A DNA stretch of 51,823 nucleotides from an uncultured Clostridia bacterium (GCA_944381085.1 CALWJX010000013.1:1-51823); one strand, 5' to 3'; numbered from the stretch's first letter, positions 1-9,274 are shown. Numbers and translations are program-made. The notes: generated by a model from the sequence alone, not told the origin.

Positions 1-644
1 TGGTTCTCTCGCTTATTTTCGCCGTGTTGGTCATGTTGCTTTTCATTTGCGTGAACTTTTACAAAAATCTTGTGAGCGATGAGGGCTATCTTACGTTTAC
101 TTTGCCGGTAAAGGCGGATGATATACTTCTGTCAAAGGTGGTAAACGGAATAATATGGCTTGCTATCGTTGTCATATCCGTAGTTATATCCGCCTGCGCA
201 CTTATTATGAGCGCGTCATACTTTTCCGGGGGCAATGCGTTTTTGATGTTTGACGAGATAGGCAGATTTTTCGGGATTTTATTTGAAGAATATAAGGCGT
301 CTTATGTAATAGTAACAATTATTATGGCAATTCTCGCAATTGTCGTATACGCAATCAGCAACCTGTTGCTCTATTATATGGCTATATTTATGGGCTCGGT
401 TGTGGCAAGAAAAAATAAGGTACTTGCGGCGATAGGACTTGTTTACGGTTTTAATATTGTTTACGGCATTGTTCAGAATATCGCGTTTTTCGTGTTTGCG
501 GCATCTGTTTTCAACAGCGCTGTGCCCGCGTTGTCATATGTAAATATTTTTCTTGCTATAATTATAGTTTGCTCGATTCTTTTCAGCGTCCTTTTCTGGT
601 GTCTGACAAAATATATGATGGAAAAGAAGCTGAATCTGGCATAA
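1..644 (+). CDS. ABC-2 type transporter permease, 3' part
   Basis: This is the C-terminal part of a membrane permease of the ABC-2 family, which would export an unknown substrate with an ATPase encoded upstream. The frame is open to the window edge: codons from base 3 read into the first internal GTG at 24, so the gene is cut by the window rather than starting here. The visible 200-odd residues hold about five hydrophobic segments. The short stretch after the first one (NFYKNLVSDEGYLTFTLPVK) is a pattern I associate with clostridial ABC-2 permeases that sit next to an ATPase and a GntR regulator. The protein ends with a basic tail (MMEKKLNLA). The substrate cannot be told. Confidence 0.75.
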   Translation, partial: VLSLIFAVLVMLLFICVNFYKNLVSDEGYLTFTLPVKADDILLSKVVNGIIWLAIVVISVVISACALIMSASYFSGGNAFLMFDEIGRFFGILFEEYKASYVIVTIIMAILAIVVYAISNLLLYYMAIFMGSVVARKNKVLAAIGLVYGFNIVYGIVQNIAFFVFAASVFNSAVPALSYVNIFLAIIIVCSILFSVLFWCLTKYMMEKKLNLA

Positions 645-718
645 TTTTCGTTTAAGTAGTTGCAATTTGTGATCAGTTATTCGGTCGATATAATTAAAAC
701 AAATTATATTTGTAAAAA

Positions 719-757
719 GATATGCCCCAAAAAGTTAAACGCTTTTTGGGGCATATC
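719..757 (-). terminator. Intrinsic terminator, 16-bp stem
   Basis: A perfect 16-bp stem (719-734 with 742-757) encloses a 7-base loop. On the minus strand it is followed by TTTTTACA, so it ends the long minus-strand transcript that runs from coaE to the small membrane peptide. It also lies 75 bases past the plus-strand permease and may stop that transcript, although the U tract is only good on the minus strand. Confidence 0.85.
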
Positions 758-863
758 ACGCCTAATCATTTTGAATTTTTGTACGGTTTAAAGACATATT
801 TGGACTTCCGCAAATGTACTGTCGTTGCCTCAATTCACCGAATAAAGGATTATTTGTGACAAA

Positions 864-980
864 TCAGACGAATGCCTGAATAATAAAATAAACCGCCAAA
901 GTAAATGAGCTTACCGCCATCAGTATCACAAGCACCCACGCCATTACTTTAACCCAAAGTTTTCTTTTTTTGTCATTCAT
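864..980 (-). CDS. 38-residue membrane peptide, DUF4044-like
   Basis: A short gene of 38 codons plus stop, preceded on its strand by GAAAGGAAAAAAATT, a good ribosome binding site. The peptide starts MNDKKRKLWVKVMAWVLV. It has a basic N-terminus followed by one hydrophobic helix of about 22 residues, so it should be a single-pass membrane peptide with its N-terminus inside. Size and layout match DUF4044, a family of tiny Firmicute proteins of unknown role. It lies 43 bases after the topoisomerase gene on the same strand and just before the terminator, so it is probably the last gene of that transcript. The assignment to DUF4044 is from memory. Confidence 0.65.
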   Translation of the reverse strand: MNDKKRKLWVKVMAWVLVILMAVSSFTLAVYFIIQAFV

Positions 981-1023
981 AATTTTTTTCCTTTCAAAAG
1001 TATAAATTCAGCGTGAGAAATCG

Positions 1024-3267
1024 TCATGTCTCATCACTTTTCAGAATTTCCGCGCTTACATCCCTGTCCGTAAGCGCCACGCCGGTCGCGGGTATCTTAA
1101 GCTTTCTGTAACCTTTGGCGTTTTCAAAGGTTCCCTCAAAATCACTGTATGCCTTAACGATTTTCTGTTCCGCTTTCAGACTCATAATCTGAACGCCCAC
1201 AGAAGTTCTGGTATTTTTCTTGGGAATAAGAGAACTTTTAATGACAACGGCTTTATTATCCGAGCTTATAAGCATAATTTCAAAAGGCTTTTTCTCATTT
1301 TCCGTAAATACGCCCGCTACAGGTGAAGCGTCCGAAAACGCGCCCTTCAGTTTTTTTCTTACGCTTGACGTTTCATATGCCTTCTGAGGTATCCTGACGC
1401 CTTTTCCGTTTTCAAAGATAAACACAAAGTTTTCGTTTTCTTTGAATTCATTTTGAATATTCATAAATACAGGCTTTTCGTCGGGGTCCATTCCGAGCCT
1501 GACCGGTATGAATTCACCCATTACCGAGGCTTTTACATTTTCAAATTCACTGACCTTGGTTCGGTACATCTGACCGTGGTCGGTAAAGAAAATGATCTCG
1601 TCTTTGTTTTCCGCGTCGAAAACCTGCCGCAGACCGTCTCCCTCTTTAAATCTCTGTTCGTCATTGCCCTGAAGAGATCTGAAAGTAATTTTTTTGAAAT
1701 AGCCTTCCTTTGAAAGCACAAGCCGACAAGGATAGTTTTCAACTTCTTCCTCTTCTTCGTAAGTCTCAATATTGTCCGCGTAAATGATCTGGGATTTTCT
1801 CGGCTGACCGTATTTCTTTTTTACTTCGTTCAGCTGTGAAATTATCAGCGCTTTTAATTTCAGTTCGTCGGCGAGGATAGCTTCGATATTCTCAATTTCC
1901 TTTTGCAGTCCCTCTATTTCGGAAATACGGTCGAGAATATATTCGCGGTTTAAATTTCTGAGTTTTATATCGGCGATGAAATTAGCCTGAATTTCATCTA
2001 TATCAAAGCCTTTTTCGAGATTCGGAATTACATCCTCGTCCTTTTCGGTCTTGCGTATAATTCTTATCGCTTTGTCGATGTCAAGCAGAATTTTCCCCAG
2101 AGCTTTCAGAAGATGCAGTTTGTCTTTCTTTTTCTGAAGGTCAAACATAAGCTCACGTCTGACGCAAGACATCCGGAAGTTTATCCATTCGCTCAGAATT
2201 TCGACTATCCCCATTTGTCTCGGGGAAGATTCTATAAGAATATTGAAATTGCATTTAAAGCTGTTTTCAAGCGGCGTCAGCCTGAAAAGCTTTTGCATAA
2301 GCTTGTCCGGATCCACGCCCTTGCGCAAATCGAGAGTAAGTTTAAATCCGTTTAGGTCTATCTCATCTCTGAAATCGGTTATTTCTTTCAGCTTTCCGTC
2401 TTTTACAAGCACTGAGATTTTGTTAAGTATCTGCTCAATTGTAGTGGAATAGGGAATCTGAATTATATCTATGCAGTTGTCCGACGGGTCATACGTGTAT
2501 CTTGATCTTATTTTAAACGAACCGTCGCCGGTATCATATATCTGCCTCATCTGCTCACGGTCGTATATGATCTGTCCGCCTCCGGGAAAGTCCGGAGCCT
2601 TTACTATGTCCATTATTTTATCCAATGATATATCCGGTTTTTTCAGTATCGCTATGGTAGCGTCACAGATTTCGGCAAGATTAAACGAGCAAATGTCTGA
2701 CGCCATACCTACCGCGATACCGCTGTTCGGCATTATGAGGACATTAGGAAAAGATGTCGGAAGCAGGGAGGGTTCTTTCATGGTGCCGTCGTAGTTGTCT
2801 ACCATATCGACGGCGTCTTTGTCGATTCCGTTAAATATTTCATTACAGAATGTATCAAGCTTGGCTTCGGTGTAACGGGAAGCCGCGTATTTCATATCAG
2901 AAGAATATTGTTTTCCGAAACTGCCCTTAGAATCAATAAACGGATGCAGAAGCGTCTCGTTTCCTTTGGTAAGCCTCACCATAGTCTCATAGATGGATTG
3001 GTCTCCGTGAGGATTCAGCTTCATGGTAGCGCCTACAATATTGGCGCTTTTAGTCCGCGGTCCGGTCAGAAGCCCCATTTTGTACATGGTATAAAGCAGC
3101 TTTCTGTGCGCCGGCTTAAAGCCGTCAATTTCCGGTATCGCGCGCGACACAATCACGCTCATTGTATAGGGCATGTAGTTTTTTTCAATCGTTTCGGTTA
3201 TCGGCTGAAGCACTATCGGAGCGTAAACCACTTCCGTTTCTTCGTTTTGTTTCTTTTTTCTTGCCAT
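1024..3267 (-). CDS. parC: Type IIA topoisomerase subunit A, ParC-like
   Basis: DNA-cleaving subunit of a bacterial type IIA topoisomerase of 747 residues. The breakage-reunion domain is clear: DGFKPAHRKLLYTMY near residue 48, and the catalytic tyrosine is Tyr132 in AASRYTEAKLD. The C-terminal beta-pinwheel (from about residue 510) is short and has no GyrA box (QRRGGKG), so ParC is a better name than GyrA, but the family is divergent and no ParE/GyrB gene is adjacent. At the position of the quinolone-contact serine (HGDS in E. coli enzymes) it reads HGDQ, with Gln90. The start is ATG with AAAGG upstream. It lies 59 bases after sua5 in the same direction. Confidence 0.85.
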   Translation of the reverse strand: MARKKKQNEETEVVYAPIVLQPITETIEKNYMPYTMSVIVSRAIPEIDGFKPAHRKLLYTMYKMGLLTGPRTKSANIVGATMKLNPHGDQSIYETMVRLTKGNETLLHPFIDSKGSFGKQYSSDMKYAASRYTEAKLDTFCNEIFNGIDKDAVDMVDNYDGTMKEPSLLPTSFPNVLIMPNSGIAVGMASDICSFNLAEICDATIAILKKPDISLDKIMDIVKAPDFPGGGQIIYDREQMRQIYDTGDGSFKIRSRYTYDPSDNCIDIIQIPYSTTIEQILNKISVLVKDGKLKEITDFRDEIDLNGFKLTLDLRKGVDPDKLMQKLFRLTPLENSFKCNFNILIESSPRQMGIVEILSEWINFRMSCVRRELMFDLQKKKDKLHLLKALGKILLDIDKAIRIIRKTEKDEDVIPNLEKGFDIDEIQANFIADIKLRNLNREYILDRISEIEGLQKEIENIEAILADELKLKALIISQLNEVKKKYGQPRKSQIIYADNIETYEEEEEVENYPCRLVLSKEGYFKKITFRSLQGNDEQRFKEGDGLRQVFDAENKDEIIFFTDHGQMYRTKVSEFENVKASVMGEFIPVRLGMDPDEKPVFMNIQNEFKENENFVFIFENGKGVRIPQKAYETSSVRKKLKGAFSDASPVAGVFTENEKKPFEIMLISSDNKAVVIKSSLIPKKNTRTSVGVQIMSLKAEQKIVKAYSDFEGTFENAKGYRKLKIPATGVALTDRDVSAEILKSDET

Positions 3268-3326
3268 TTAAAATTACCTTTCATGGATATTTAAAAAAGT
3301 CTTGATATTTTATCCGGTCTTTTTTT

Positions 3327-4364
3327 CTATATTTTTTTCACCTCATGTGAAGCGGCTCTGATCATCCTGTTGTAAAGAGCAAGTCCGAGCCCGGACCTGT
3401 CCGGCAGATGAGCGTAAATAATGTCGGGTTTTTCGGCGTCCGCCCTTCTTAAAGAAGAAAATAACCTTCTGGCATGTTCAGCCACGTCGGTTTTATCTCC
3501 GACGGGAAAGAGCAGGGAAGCATCCAAAAGCTCTGTTTCTTCATTATAACACAAAATCGCGCACCGACATTTTTTTTGCTCGGAAATGAGAAAATCCAGT
3601 ACATCTTTGTCATCTCCGTCAAGCAGCACGACCCGACAGTCAGGCGCATAATGACGGTACTTCATACCCGGTGAGAGCGGGTGTTCGTTTTCACTCAGAG
3701 TCCCCTCCATTGACGGAGACAATACCACTCTTTCGCAGACGCAGCAAAGCGCGTCATATGTGACGGCTCCCGGACGAAGCATTGTAACGACGCCGTCCTC
3801 ATTAACCATTACTATAGTCGATTCAAGTCCGATTTCGCATTCTCCTCCGTCCACTATCATATCCACTCTGCCGTAAAGATCGTTTATGACATGCTCCGCG
3901 CATGTGGGAGACGGACTGCCCGAAAGATTCGCGGAAGGCGCGGCTATCGGAATACCCGCCGCTTTTATTATTTCACGGGCAACCGGGTGTGACGGACAGC
4001 GTATCGCGACGGTATCAAGCCCGCCCGTAACCTCATAGGGAATTATATCCTTTTTTTTGAGTATAACGGTCAGCGGTCCCGGCATAAACGCTTTGGCGAG
4101 TCTGTAATATATTTCGTTGGTATATGCGTATTTTTCCGCGTCGTCGGGACTGAAAATATGTATTATCAAAGGGTTGTCGGAGGGACGTCCCTTTGCGGCA
4201 TATATTTTTTTCGCGGACTCTTTGCTGCAAGCGTCCCCTCCCAATCCGTACACCGTTTCCGTGGGAATTACCGCAAGTCCGCCGTTTGTCAGAATACTTG
4301 CGGCTTTCAGTATTTCGCTTTTCTGATTATTTATATCTGTAATTTTAATTACTTCTGTATTCAA
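3327..4364 (-). CDS. sua5: L-threonylcarbamoyladenylate synthase
   Basis: Makes threonylcarbamoyl-AMP from threonine, bicarbonate and ATP, the first step of t6A37 formation on ANN-reading tRNAs. The 345 residues show the YrdC fold first (GGLAVIPTETVYGLG near residue 28, KGRPSDNPLIIHI, AAPSANLSGSPSPT near residue 140). The additional Sua5 domain follows, introduced by the linker LSPGMKYRHYAPDC near residue 230. The two-domain form is therefore Sua5 rather than short TsaC. ATG is preceded by AAGAGG. It follows prfA by 39 bases. mtaB elsewhere in this window uses the t6A product. Confidence 0.93.
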   Translation of the reverse strand: MNTEVIKITDINNQKSEILKAASILTNGGLAVIPTETVYGLGGDACSKESAKKIYAAKGRPSDNPLIIHIFSPDDAEKYAYTNEIYYRLAKAFMPGPLTVILKKKDIIPYEVTGGLDTVAIRCPSHPVAREIIKAAGIPIAAPSANLSGSPSPTCAEHVINDLYGRVDMIVDGGECEIGLESTIVMVNEDGVVTMLRPGAVTYDALCCVCERVVLSPSMEGTLSENEHPLSPGMKYRHYAPDCRVVLLDGDDKDVLDFLISEQKKCRCAILCYNEETELLDASLLFPVGDKTDVAEHARRLFSSLRRADAEKPDIIYAHLPDRSGLGLALYNRMIRAASHEVKKI

Positions 4365-4403
4365 AAATTTACCTCTTAAGCTTATAAACTTGTCAATTCA
4401 GCT

Positions 4404-5486
4404 TCAATTGTTTTCGGAATTAAGCTTTTTCGCGGTATCGTCGGCTATCAGCGCGTCTATCATCGAACCGATATTACCGTCAATAAAGCTGTTCAAAGAA
4501 TATACGGTAAGTCCTATGCGGTGGTCGGTTACACGGCTTTGAGGATAATTGTAGGTTCTGATTTTCTCGCTTCTGTCGCCCGTACCGACCTGATTTTTTC
4601 TGTCTGAAGCTATTTTGTCAGACTGCTCCCGCTGTTTTATATCGTAAAGCTTGGCGCGCAGCATTTTGAGAGCCTTGTCCTTGTTTTTGAATTGCGATCT
4701 TTCTTCCTGACATTCTATCACAATCCCGGTAGGCTTATGCGTCAGTCGTACAGCAGATTCGGTCTTGTTTATGTGCTGACCGCCGGCTCCGCTTGATTTA
4801 CAGGATTCAAAAACAATATCGGAATCCTTTATTTCGATTTCAACATCCTCAACCTCGGGCAGCACCGCCACAGTAGCGGTAGACGTCTGGATACGTCCCT
4901 GCGACTCGGTCTCAGGCACACGCTGAACACGGTGTACACCCGATTCAAATTTAAAGCGCGAATATGCCCCTTCGCCCTCCACGGTAAATACGATTTCCTT
5001 ATACCCGCCGAGTTCGGTCATATTTTCACTCATAACCGATATTTTAAAGCCCATGTTTGCCGCGTACATGGAATACATCCTGAAAAGGACAGCGGCAAAG
5101 AGAGCCGCCTCTTCTCCTCCGGCGCCGGCGCGGATTTCCACGATAATGTTTTTGTCGTCGTTTGGATCGCGGGGAATCAGCAGAAGCGCGATCTCATTTT
5201 TCAGTATTTCCGCGTTTTCCTTTGACGCTCTTAATTCGTCGGAAGCCATTTCTTTAAGTTCGGCGTCCTCGGTTTCCTCCAACAGAGACAGGGCGTTCTC
5301 GGCGTCGGTTACAGCTTTTTTGTAGGAACGGTATTTTTCGACAAGCACAGCGAGAGAATTGTATTCCTTTATGGCGGCGGCGTAAGCCTTTACGTCCGAC
5401 AACAGGGAAGTATTGTTCGCAAGCTCAAATTCAAGCCTGTTATATTTAATCTCTATATCGTCAAGCTTTTGAGTGAAGTCAGTCAT
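4404..5486 (-). CDS. prfA: Peptide chain release factor 1
   Basis: Class I release factor reading UAA and UAG. From the start chosen here it is 360 residues, the usual length. The codon-recognition tripeptide is Pro-Glu-Thr at 191-193 (VPETESQGR), the PxT form typical of RF1 rather than the SPF of RF2, and the peptidyl-tRNA hydrolysis motif GGQ is at 235-237 (SSGAGGQHINKT). The upstream aminopeptidase ends in TGA inside ATGATGA, so translation is coupled. The second ATG (5486) sits 5 bases after AGG and was preferred over the first (5489), which is too close. Confidence 0.95.
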   Translation of the reverse strand: MTDFTQKLDDIEIKYNRLEFELANNTSLLSDVKAYAAAIKEYNSLAVLVEKYRSYKKAVTDAENALSLLEETEDAELKEMASDELRASKENAEILKNEIALLLIPRDPNDDKNIIVEIRAGAGGEEAALFAAVLFRMYSMYAANMGFKISVMSENMTELGGYKEIVFTVEGEGAYSRFKFESGVHRVQRVPETESQGRIQTSTATVAVLPEVEDVEIEIKDSDIVFESCKSSGAGGQHINKTESAVRLTHKPTGIVIECQEERSQFKNKDKALKMLRAKLYDIKQREQSDKIASDRKNQVGTGDRSEKIRTYNYPQSRVTDHRIGLTVYSLNSFIDGNIGSMIDALIADDTAKKLNSENN

Positions 5487-6871
5487 CATAACCTGCAAAA
5501 CGCCGAAAATGCGGTGTGCGCGCTGTAAACGTCAACCTTGGAGACGATTTCGTAAGGCGCGTGCATGGAAATGACCGGCACTCCCAGATCTACGGTTTCT
5601 ATATTGTGATTGGCAATAAATTTAGCCACGGTTCCGCCTCCGCCAAGGTCGTTTCTGCCCATGTCCCCCGCCTGCCAGACCACTCCTGCTTCCTCAAATA
5701 TTTTTCTGAGCCATGCTATATATTCCGCCGGGGCGTCGTTTGTGGAGCTCTTGCCGCCATGCCCCGTATATTTTGACATTGCCACACCGCAGTTTATCCT
5801 TGTGGTATTCTTCGGGTCGTAAGCCTCCGCGTAATTGGGATCAAAGCAGGCGGTCACATCGGCTGACAGACACTTGGAGTTTGCCCTCACTTTATATATA
5901 TTTCCGCCGAGAGACTCTGTAATCGCTCCCATAATATCGGTAAAGAGCTCGGATTTCATACTTGTATTGCCTTCGCTTCCTATTTCCTCCTTGTCGGCGA
6001 GCACTACCATTACGGTATGACTGCTATCCCCGGTCTCAAAGAGCGCGGTAAGTGAAGGGTACGCGCAGACCTTATCGTCATGACCGTACGCGCTCATAAG
6101 AGAACGGTCGAATCCGACGTCTCTGGCTTTGCCTGCCGGGACGGCAAAAATGTCGGCGGACAAAAAGTCCTCTTCGCATATGCCGTACTTTTTATTCAAA
6201 AGCTTCAGAATATTCTGCTTTATTTTGCACTCACATTCGGAATCACAGTCGTCGCAAGGCCGGGAACCGAGCAGAACATTCATGTTTTCGGCGGATATTG
6301 CCTTCGCGAGCGGTTTTTCTGACTGCTCCTGAGCCAAATGCGGCAACAGGTCGTTTATATAAAATACCGGGTCGTTTTCATCGTCTCCTATACATATATC
6401 AACGGTCTCCCCGTTTTTTCTGACAATGACGCCGTGCAGAGCAAGGGGAAGGGCAAGCCATTGATATTTGCGTATGCCTCCGTAATAACGGGTCTTAGCG
6501 AAGCAAAAGCCGCCGTCCTCATATATAGGCATCTGCTTGAAATCAATTCTGGGGCTGTCTATATGAGACGCCAATATTCTTATACCTTTGTCAACAGGCT
6601 CGCTTCCGACTCTGAAAAGATAAATGCTCCTGCCTCTGTTATTATAAAAATATCTGTCTCCCGGCTTGATCTCCATCCCGAAATCGTATTCCTTAAAACC
6701 GTTCTCCACGGCAAGTGATATTGTTTTTTTCACACAGTCGCGCTCTGTCTTTGAAGAATCAAGAAATTTCTTGTATCCGACAGAATAATCCTCTGCAAGG
6801 TTAATATAATCATCTCCGCGCTTTTCATAAATATTTGTCTTTTGATAATTCAGATCCGTTTTATTTTTCAT
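5486..6871 (-). CDS. apeB: M18 family aminopeptidase
   Basis: Cytosolic zinc aminopeptidase of the M18 (aspartyl aminopeptidase) family, about 461 residues from the start chosen. Metal- and active-site blocks are visible: LASHIDSPRIDFK near residue 100, DKEEIGSEGNTS in the middle and ISMHAPYEIVSKVDVY near the C-terminus, each with the expected His, Glu or Asp. The frame stays open 42 codons further upstream, but the ATG at 6871 has AAGGAAAAAAG before it and begins at the usual family N-terminus, so the longer version was rejected. It overlaps prfA by its stop codon. A gap of about 120 bases separates it from the transglycosylase upstream. Confidence 0.92.
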   Translation of the reverse strand: MKNKTDLNYQKTNIYEKRGDDYINLAEDYSVGYKKFLDSSKTERDCVKKTISLAVENGFKEYDFGMEIKPGDRYFYNNRGRSIYLFRVGSEPVDKGIRILASHIDSPRIDFKQMPIYEDGGFCFAKTRYYGGIRKYQWLALPLALHGVIVRKNGETVDICIGDDENDPVFYINDLLPHLAQEQSEKPLAKAISAENMNVLLGSRPCDDCDSECECKIKQNILKLLNKKYGICEEDFLSADIFAVPAGKARDVGFDRSLMSAYGHDDKVCAYPSLTALFETGDSSHTVMVVLADKEEIGSEGNTSMKSELFTDIMGAITESLGGNIYKVRANSKCLSADVTACFDPNYAEAYDPKNTTRINCGVAMSKYTGHGGKSSTNDAPAEYIAWLRKIFEEAGVVWQAGDMGRNDLGGGGTVAKFIANHNIETVDLGVPVISMHAPYEIVSKVDVYSAHTAFSAFCRL

Positions 6872-6993
6872 TTTCTTTTTTCCTTTCTTATAAAAACTGT
6901 TTTTTATGATTGCGCGGACAGAAAAAATCCAAATATACGGAAAGCGCTCCGAAATCCGGTCTGAATAACGCAATCTATGTAATTGTGCCGTTT

Positions 6994-7581
6994 TCAATCA
7001 AAATAAAGTTTCTGATATTTTTCCGAAGCTTTATTTATTTTTTTCACATATGACCTTGTTTCTTTATACGGTATCTCGGAAAGGGTTTTTCCGTCGCTGC
7101 TGTAGTTTTCGTTCTCAAGCCAACCGTCAACATCTCCGGGGCCGGCGTTATACGCGGCGAAAGCTGTTTCCCAAACACCGTATCTTTCATACAGCATGGA
7201 CAAATAATATGCTCCGTAGCGGATGTTGGTCTCCGGGTCATATATCATGCCCTCGGCAAGATGCTCGCCCGTCATGTCATTTGTAAGCCAAAGAAAAGTC
7301 TCCGGCATAAGCTGCATGAGTCCTACAGCCCCCGCGGACGATACGGCGGAGGAATCAAATCCGCTTTCGGTTTTTATCACGGCATAGAGAATGTCCTCCG
7401 GTATACCGTACAGTTCCGCATAATTTGAAACTATTTTACTGTATTCCTTGGGATACATCCTGTATTCAATCTGTGTGCAAATAAAATCAAAAAGAAATCC
7501 GAACGCGATTGATATGACAAGAATCACCAGAACTATGCGGCCGTATTTCGGAGCTTTTTTAGATCGCTTTCCGCTTTTCAC
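6994..7581 (-). CDS. Membrane-anchored lytic transglycosylase (SLT)
   Basis: Cleaves the MurNAc-GlcNAc bond of peptidoglycan, leaving 1,6-anhydro ends. A basic N-terminus and one membrane helix at about 15-33 anchor it with the enzyme outside. The SLT domain follows: catalytic Glu72 in VIKTESGFD, then SSAGAVGLMQLMPET, YDPETNIRYGAYYL and FAAYNAGPGDV, all standard SLT motifs. The start is GTG, and GTGA overlaps the coaE stop by 4 bases, so it is translationally coupled to coaE. A coaE-slt pair is common in Clostridia. Confidence 0.92.
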   Translation of the reverse strand: MKSGKRSKKAPKYGRIVLVILVISIAFGFLFDFICTQIEYRMYPKEYSKIVSNYAELYGIPEDILYAVIKTESGFDSSAVSSAGAVGLMQLMPETFLWLTNDMTGEHLAEGMIYDPETNIRYGAYYLSMLYERYGVWETAFAAYNAGPGDVDGWLENENYSSDGKTLSEIPYKETRSYVKKINKASEKYQKLYFD

Positions 7582-8189
7582 TTGGCAATAACGACCCCTC
7601 TTTCGTGCAGTATGTTTTCGGTTGCCGCTCTGAGCGCATTGATATCGCTTTTATTATAAATTGTATATTCGGAGTTTTCCGAGTAATATTCGTCGGGCTT
7701 CTGTGAATTTATCCGTTCAAGAGCGTCATCGGATGAGATTTTATCCCGTGCGGAAACGCGCGCCGCGCGAAGATTCTTCTCGGCAAGCACCGCGATTACA
7801 AAATCGCAGTCGGCGTCAAGTCCGGACTCGATAAGCAGGGGAGCGTCGATCACGCAGACAGGACATCCGGCGGCGTTAAGGCTCTTTTCTATATTCCTGA
7901 TTCTGCGGCAAACAAACTTATGGGTTATTTTGTTTAAGGCTTCCAGATTTTCTTCATTTCCTTTGCCGAATACAAGCGAGGCAAGAGTTGCGCGGTTGAG
8001 CGTGTTTCCCGCGGTAAGTATCCGGCGACCGAATTTGCTCACAAGTTCGTCAAGACAGTCGGAGGGCGGCATAAGTATATCGTGATAAACAGAATCGGCG
8101 TCGATTACCGAAAAACCGTATGAAGATAAAATTTTAGAAACTTCACCTTTTCCGGACCCGCTCGGTCCTGTAAGTCCGATAATTATCAT
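7578..8189 (-). CDS. coaE: Dephospho-CoA kinase
   Basis: Last step of coenzyme A synthesis, phosphorylating the 3' hydroxyl of dephospho-CoA. The P-loop GPSGSGKG is at 8-15, followed by VIDADSVYHDI. VIDAPLLIESGLDADCD in the middle and the R-rich lid (RISARDK-like, here AARVSARDK) complete the family pattern. It has 203 residues from the ATG at 8189, which is 9 bases after AAAGGAG; a TTG two codons upstream is too close to that site. It heads the minus-strand operon and has its own promoter at 8272-8300. Confidence 0.95.
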   Translation of the reverse strand: MIIIGLTGPSGSGKGEVSKILSSYGFSVIDADSVYHDILMPPSDCLDELVSKFGRRILTAGNTLNRATLASLVFGKGNEENLEALNKITHKFVCRRIRNIEKSLNAAGCPVCVIDAPLLIESGLDADCDFVIAVLAEKNLRAARVSARDKISSDDALERINSQKPDEYYSENSEYTIYNKSDINALRAATENILHERGVVIAK

Positions 8190-8271
8190 CAGCAAAGACT
8201 CCTTTCACACGGAAAAATAACCGGTTTAATAAAATCAGCCGTTATAAAATAAATATAGTACATATGTATAT

Positions 8272-8300
8272 ATTATAACTCATTTTTCATTATTTTTCAA
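8272..8300 (-). promoter_or_regulatory. Promoter for the coaE operon
   Basis: On the minus strand TTGAAA (8295-8300) and TATAAT (8272-8277) are separated by exactly 17 bases. This is a sigma-A type promoter with a leader of about 75 bases to the coaE start. The sequence around it is AT-rich. Confidence 0.7.
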
Positions 8301-8414
8301 GAGGAATACAAGAAATACAGGTAAATTTTTAAAATCAGTTTCAAATGCCGATTTTTGTCGATACCGAACAAAACGCGCGGATAAATTTTGTTTAATAAGT
8401 ATATTAACTGATAA

Positions 8415-8443
8415 TTGACAAATTCATTTTGACATGATATAAT
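8415..8443 (+). promoter_or_regulatory. Consensus promoter for the zinc-ribbon protein gene
   Basis: TTGACA at 8415-8420 and TATAAT at 8438-8443 are both perfect and 17 bases apart. Transcription should start near 8450, giving a leader of about 90 bases to the ATG at 8540. The 350-base gap between coaE and this gene holds the two divergent promoters and no other feature I can support. Confidence 0.8.
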
Positions 8444-8539
8444 TTTTATATGTTAAATATTAATAATGTTTTGCGCCGATACACGGTTTCGATTGTTTAA
8501 AAGCCCAAAAAATTTCCGCAAACAGGAGTTGTCAATGAT

Positions 8540-9064
8540 ATGACTATCGGGAAAAAAGTCAGACTGAGAATAACAATCAAGATAGCAGTAATGCTTGCTC
8601 TGTTGATTTTATTTGTTATTCTTTATTTTTTATTAGGAAAATCGCAAAGTACCTTTTTTAATACCGGCGCAATTGTTATCCTGTCGCTTGTATATGTTTT
8701 TTTGCTTTATAAAATAAAGCTTTTTCAGCTTATTTTCGACAGAACATATAAGTGCAGTGTGGTCAAATGCGAACTGAAAACGGTTTTTGTGCCTGTGGGA
8801 TATATAAGACCGATTATACGTGAGAAGTTGGTCTTATCTTTGACGGTCAAAAGAGAAAACGGGAAAATTATAAAAAAGCAGTTTGACGCGGATAATCTTC
8901 ATCCCTTATATTATGCCTCCGGCGCCGAGGTAATTCATCACAAGGGAGCGCCCTATTACGTTAAGGTAAATCCCTCGGAAAACGAATTTTTCTGTCCGAT
9001 GTGTTCAAGACCGACCTATGAAGACAAGCCGCGGCACTGCGGTTTTTGTAAAATTGATTTCTAA
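8540..9064 (+). CDS. Membrane protein with C-terminal zinc ribbon, unknown function
   Basis: I do not recognise this 174-residue protein. It has two hydrophobic helices (about 12-32 and 41-59) with a short loop between, then a soluble domain of about 90 residues rich in beta-type sequence. A C-terminal zinc-ribbon-like knuckle has cysteines at 152, 155, 167 and 170 (CPMC and CGFC). The tail should be cytoplasmic if the first helix follows the positive-inside rule. It has its own consensus promoter and a terminator-like hairpin 45 bases downstream, so it looks like a single-gene unit. Confidence 0.7.
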   Translation: MTIGKKVRLRITIKIAVMLALLILFVILYFLLGKSQSTFFNTGAIVILSLVYVFLLYKIKLFQLIFDRTYKCSVVKCELKTVFVPVGYIRPIIREKLVLSLTVKRENGKIIKKQFDADNLHPLYYASGAEVIHHKGAPYYVKVNPSENEFFCPMCSRPTYEDKPRHCGFCKIDF

Positions 9065-9109
9065 AATAACATGAGGCTGATTTGTTATTTTTGTTTGTTT
9101 CCGTCCGGG

Positions 9110-9147
9110 AATCTCCGTTATTTATCAAAATATCGGAGATTTTTTTA
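9110..9147 (+). terminator. Intrinsic terminator
   Basis: AATCTCCG (9110-9117) pairs with CGGAGATT (9134-9141), and the stem is followed by a run of seven T. It closes the transcript of the zinc-ribbon membrane protein. Confidence 0.8.
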
Positions 9148-9245
9148 TTTGCCGCAACAGCCCAAAGCTTTTTTGTTACGGGTTTTCGGACACCGGAAAA
9201 GTTTGAATATCTCAAAGTAGGTTTGATTTTATTTTATAAATTGTG

Positions 9246-9274
9246 TTGCAATTTCCGGTTACATAATGTATAAT
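9246..9274 (+). promoter_or_regulatory. Promoter for the yjjG-murB-whiA-dnaE run
   Basis: TTGCAA (9246-9251) and TATAAT (9269-9274) are 17 bases apart, about 60 bases before the HAD phosphatase start. No further promoter of this quality was seen between the following four genes. Confidence 0.7.
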
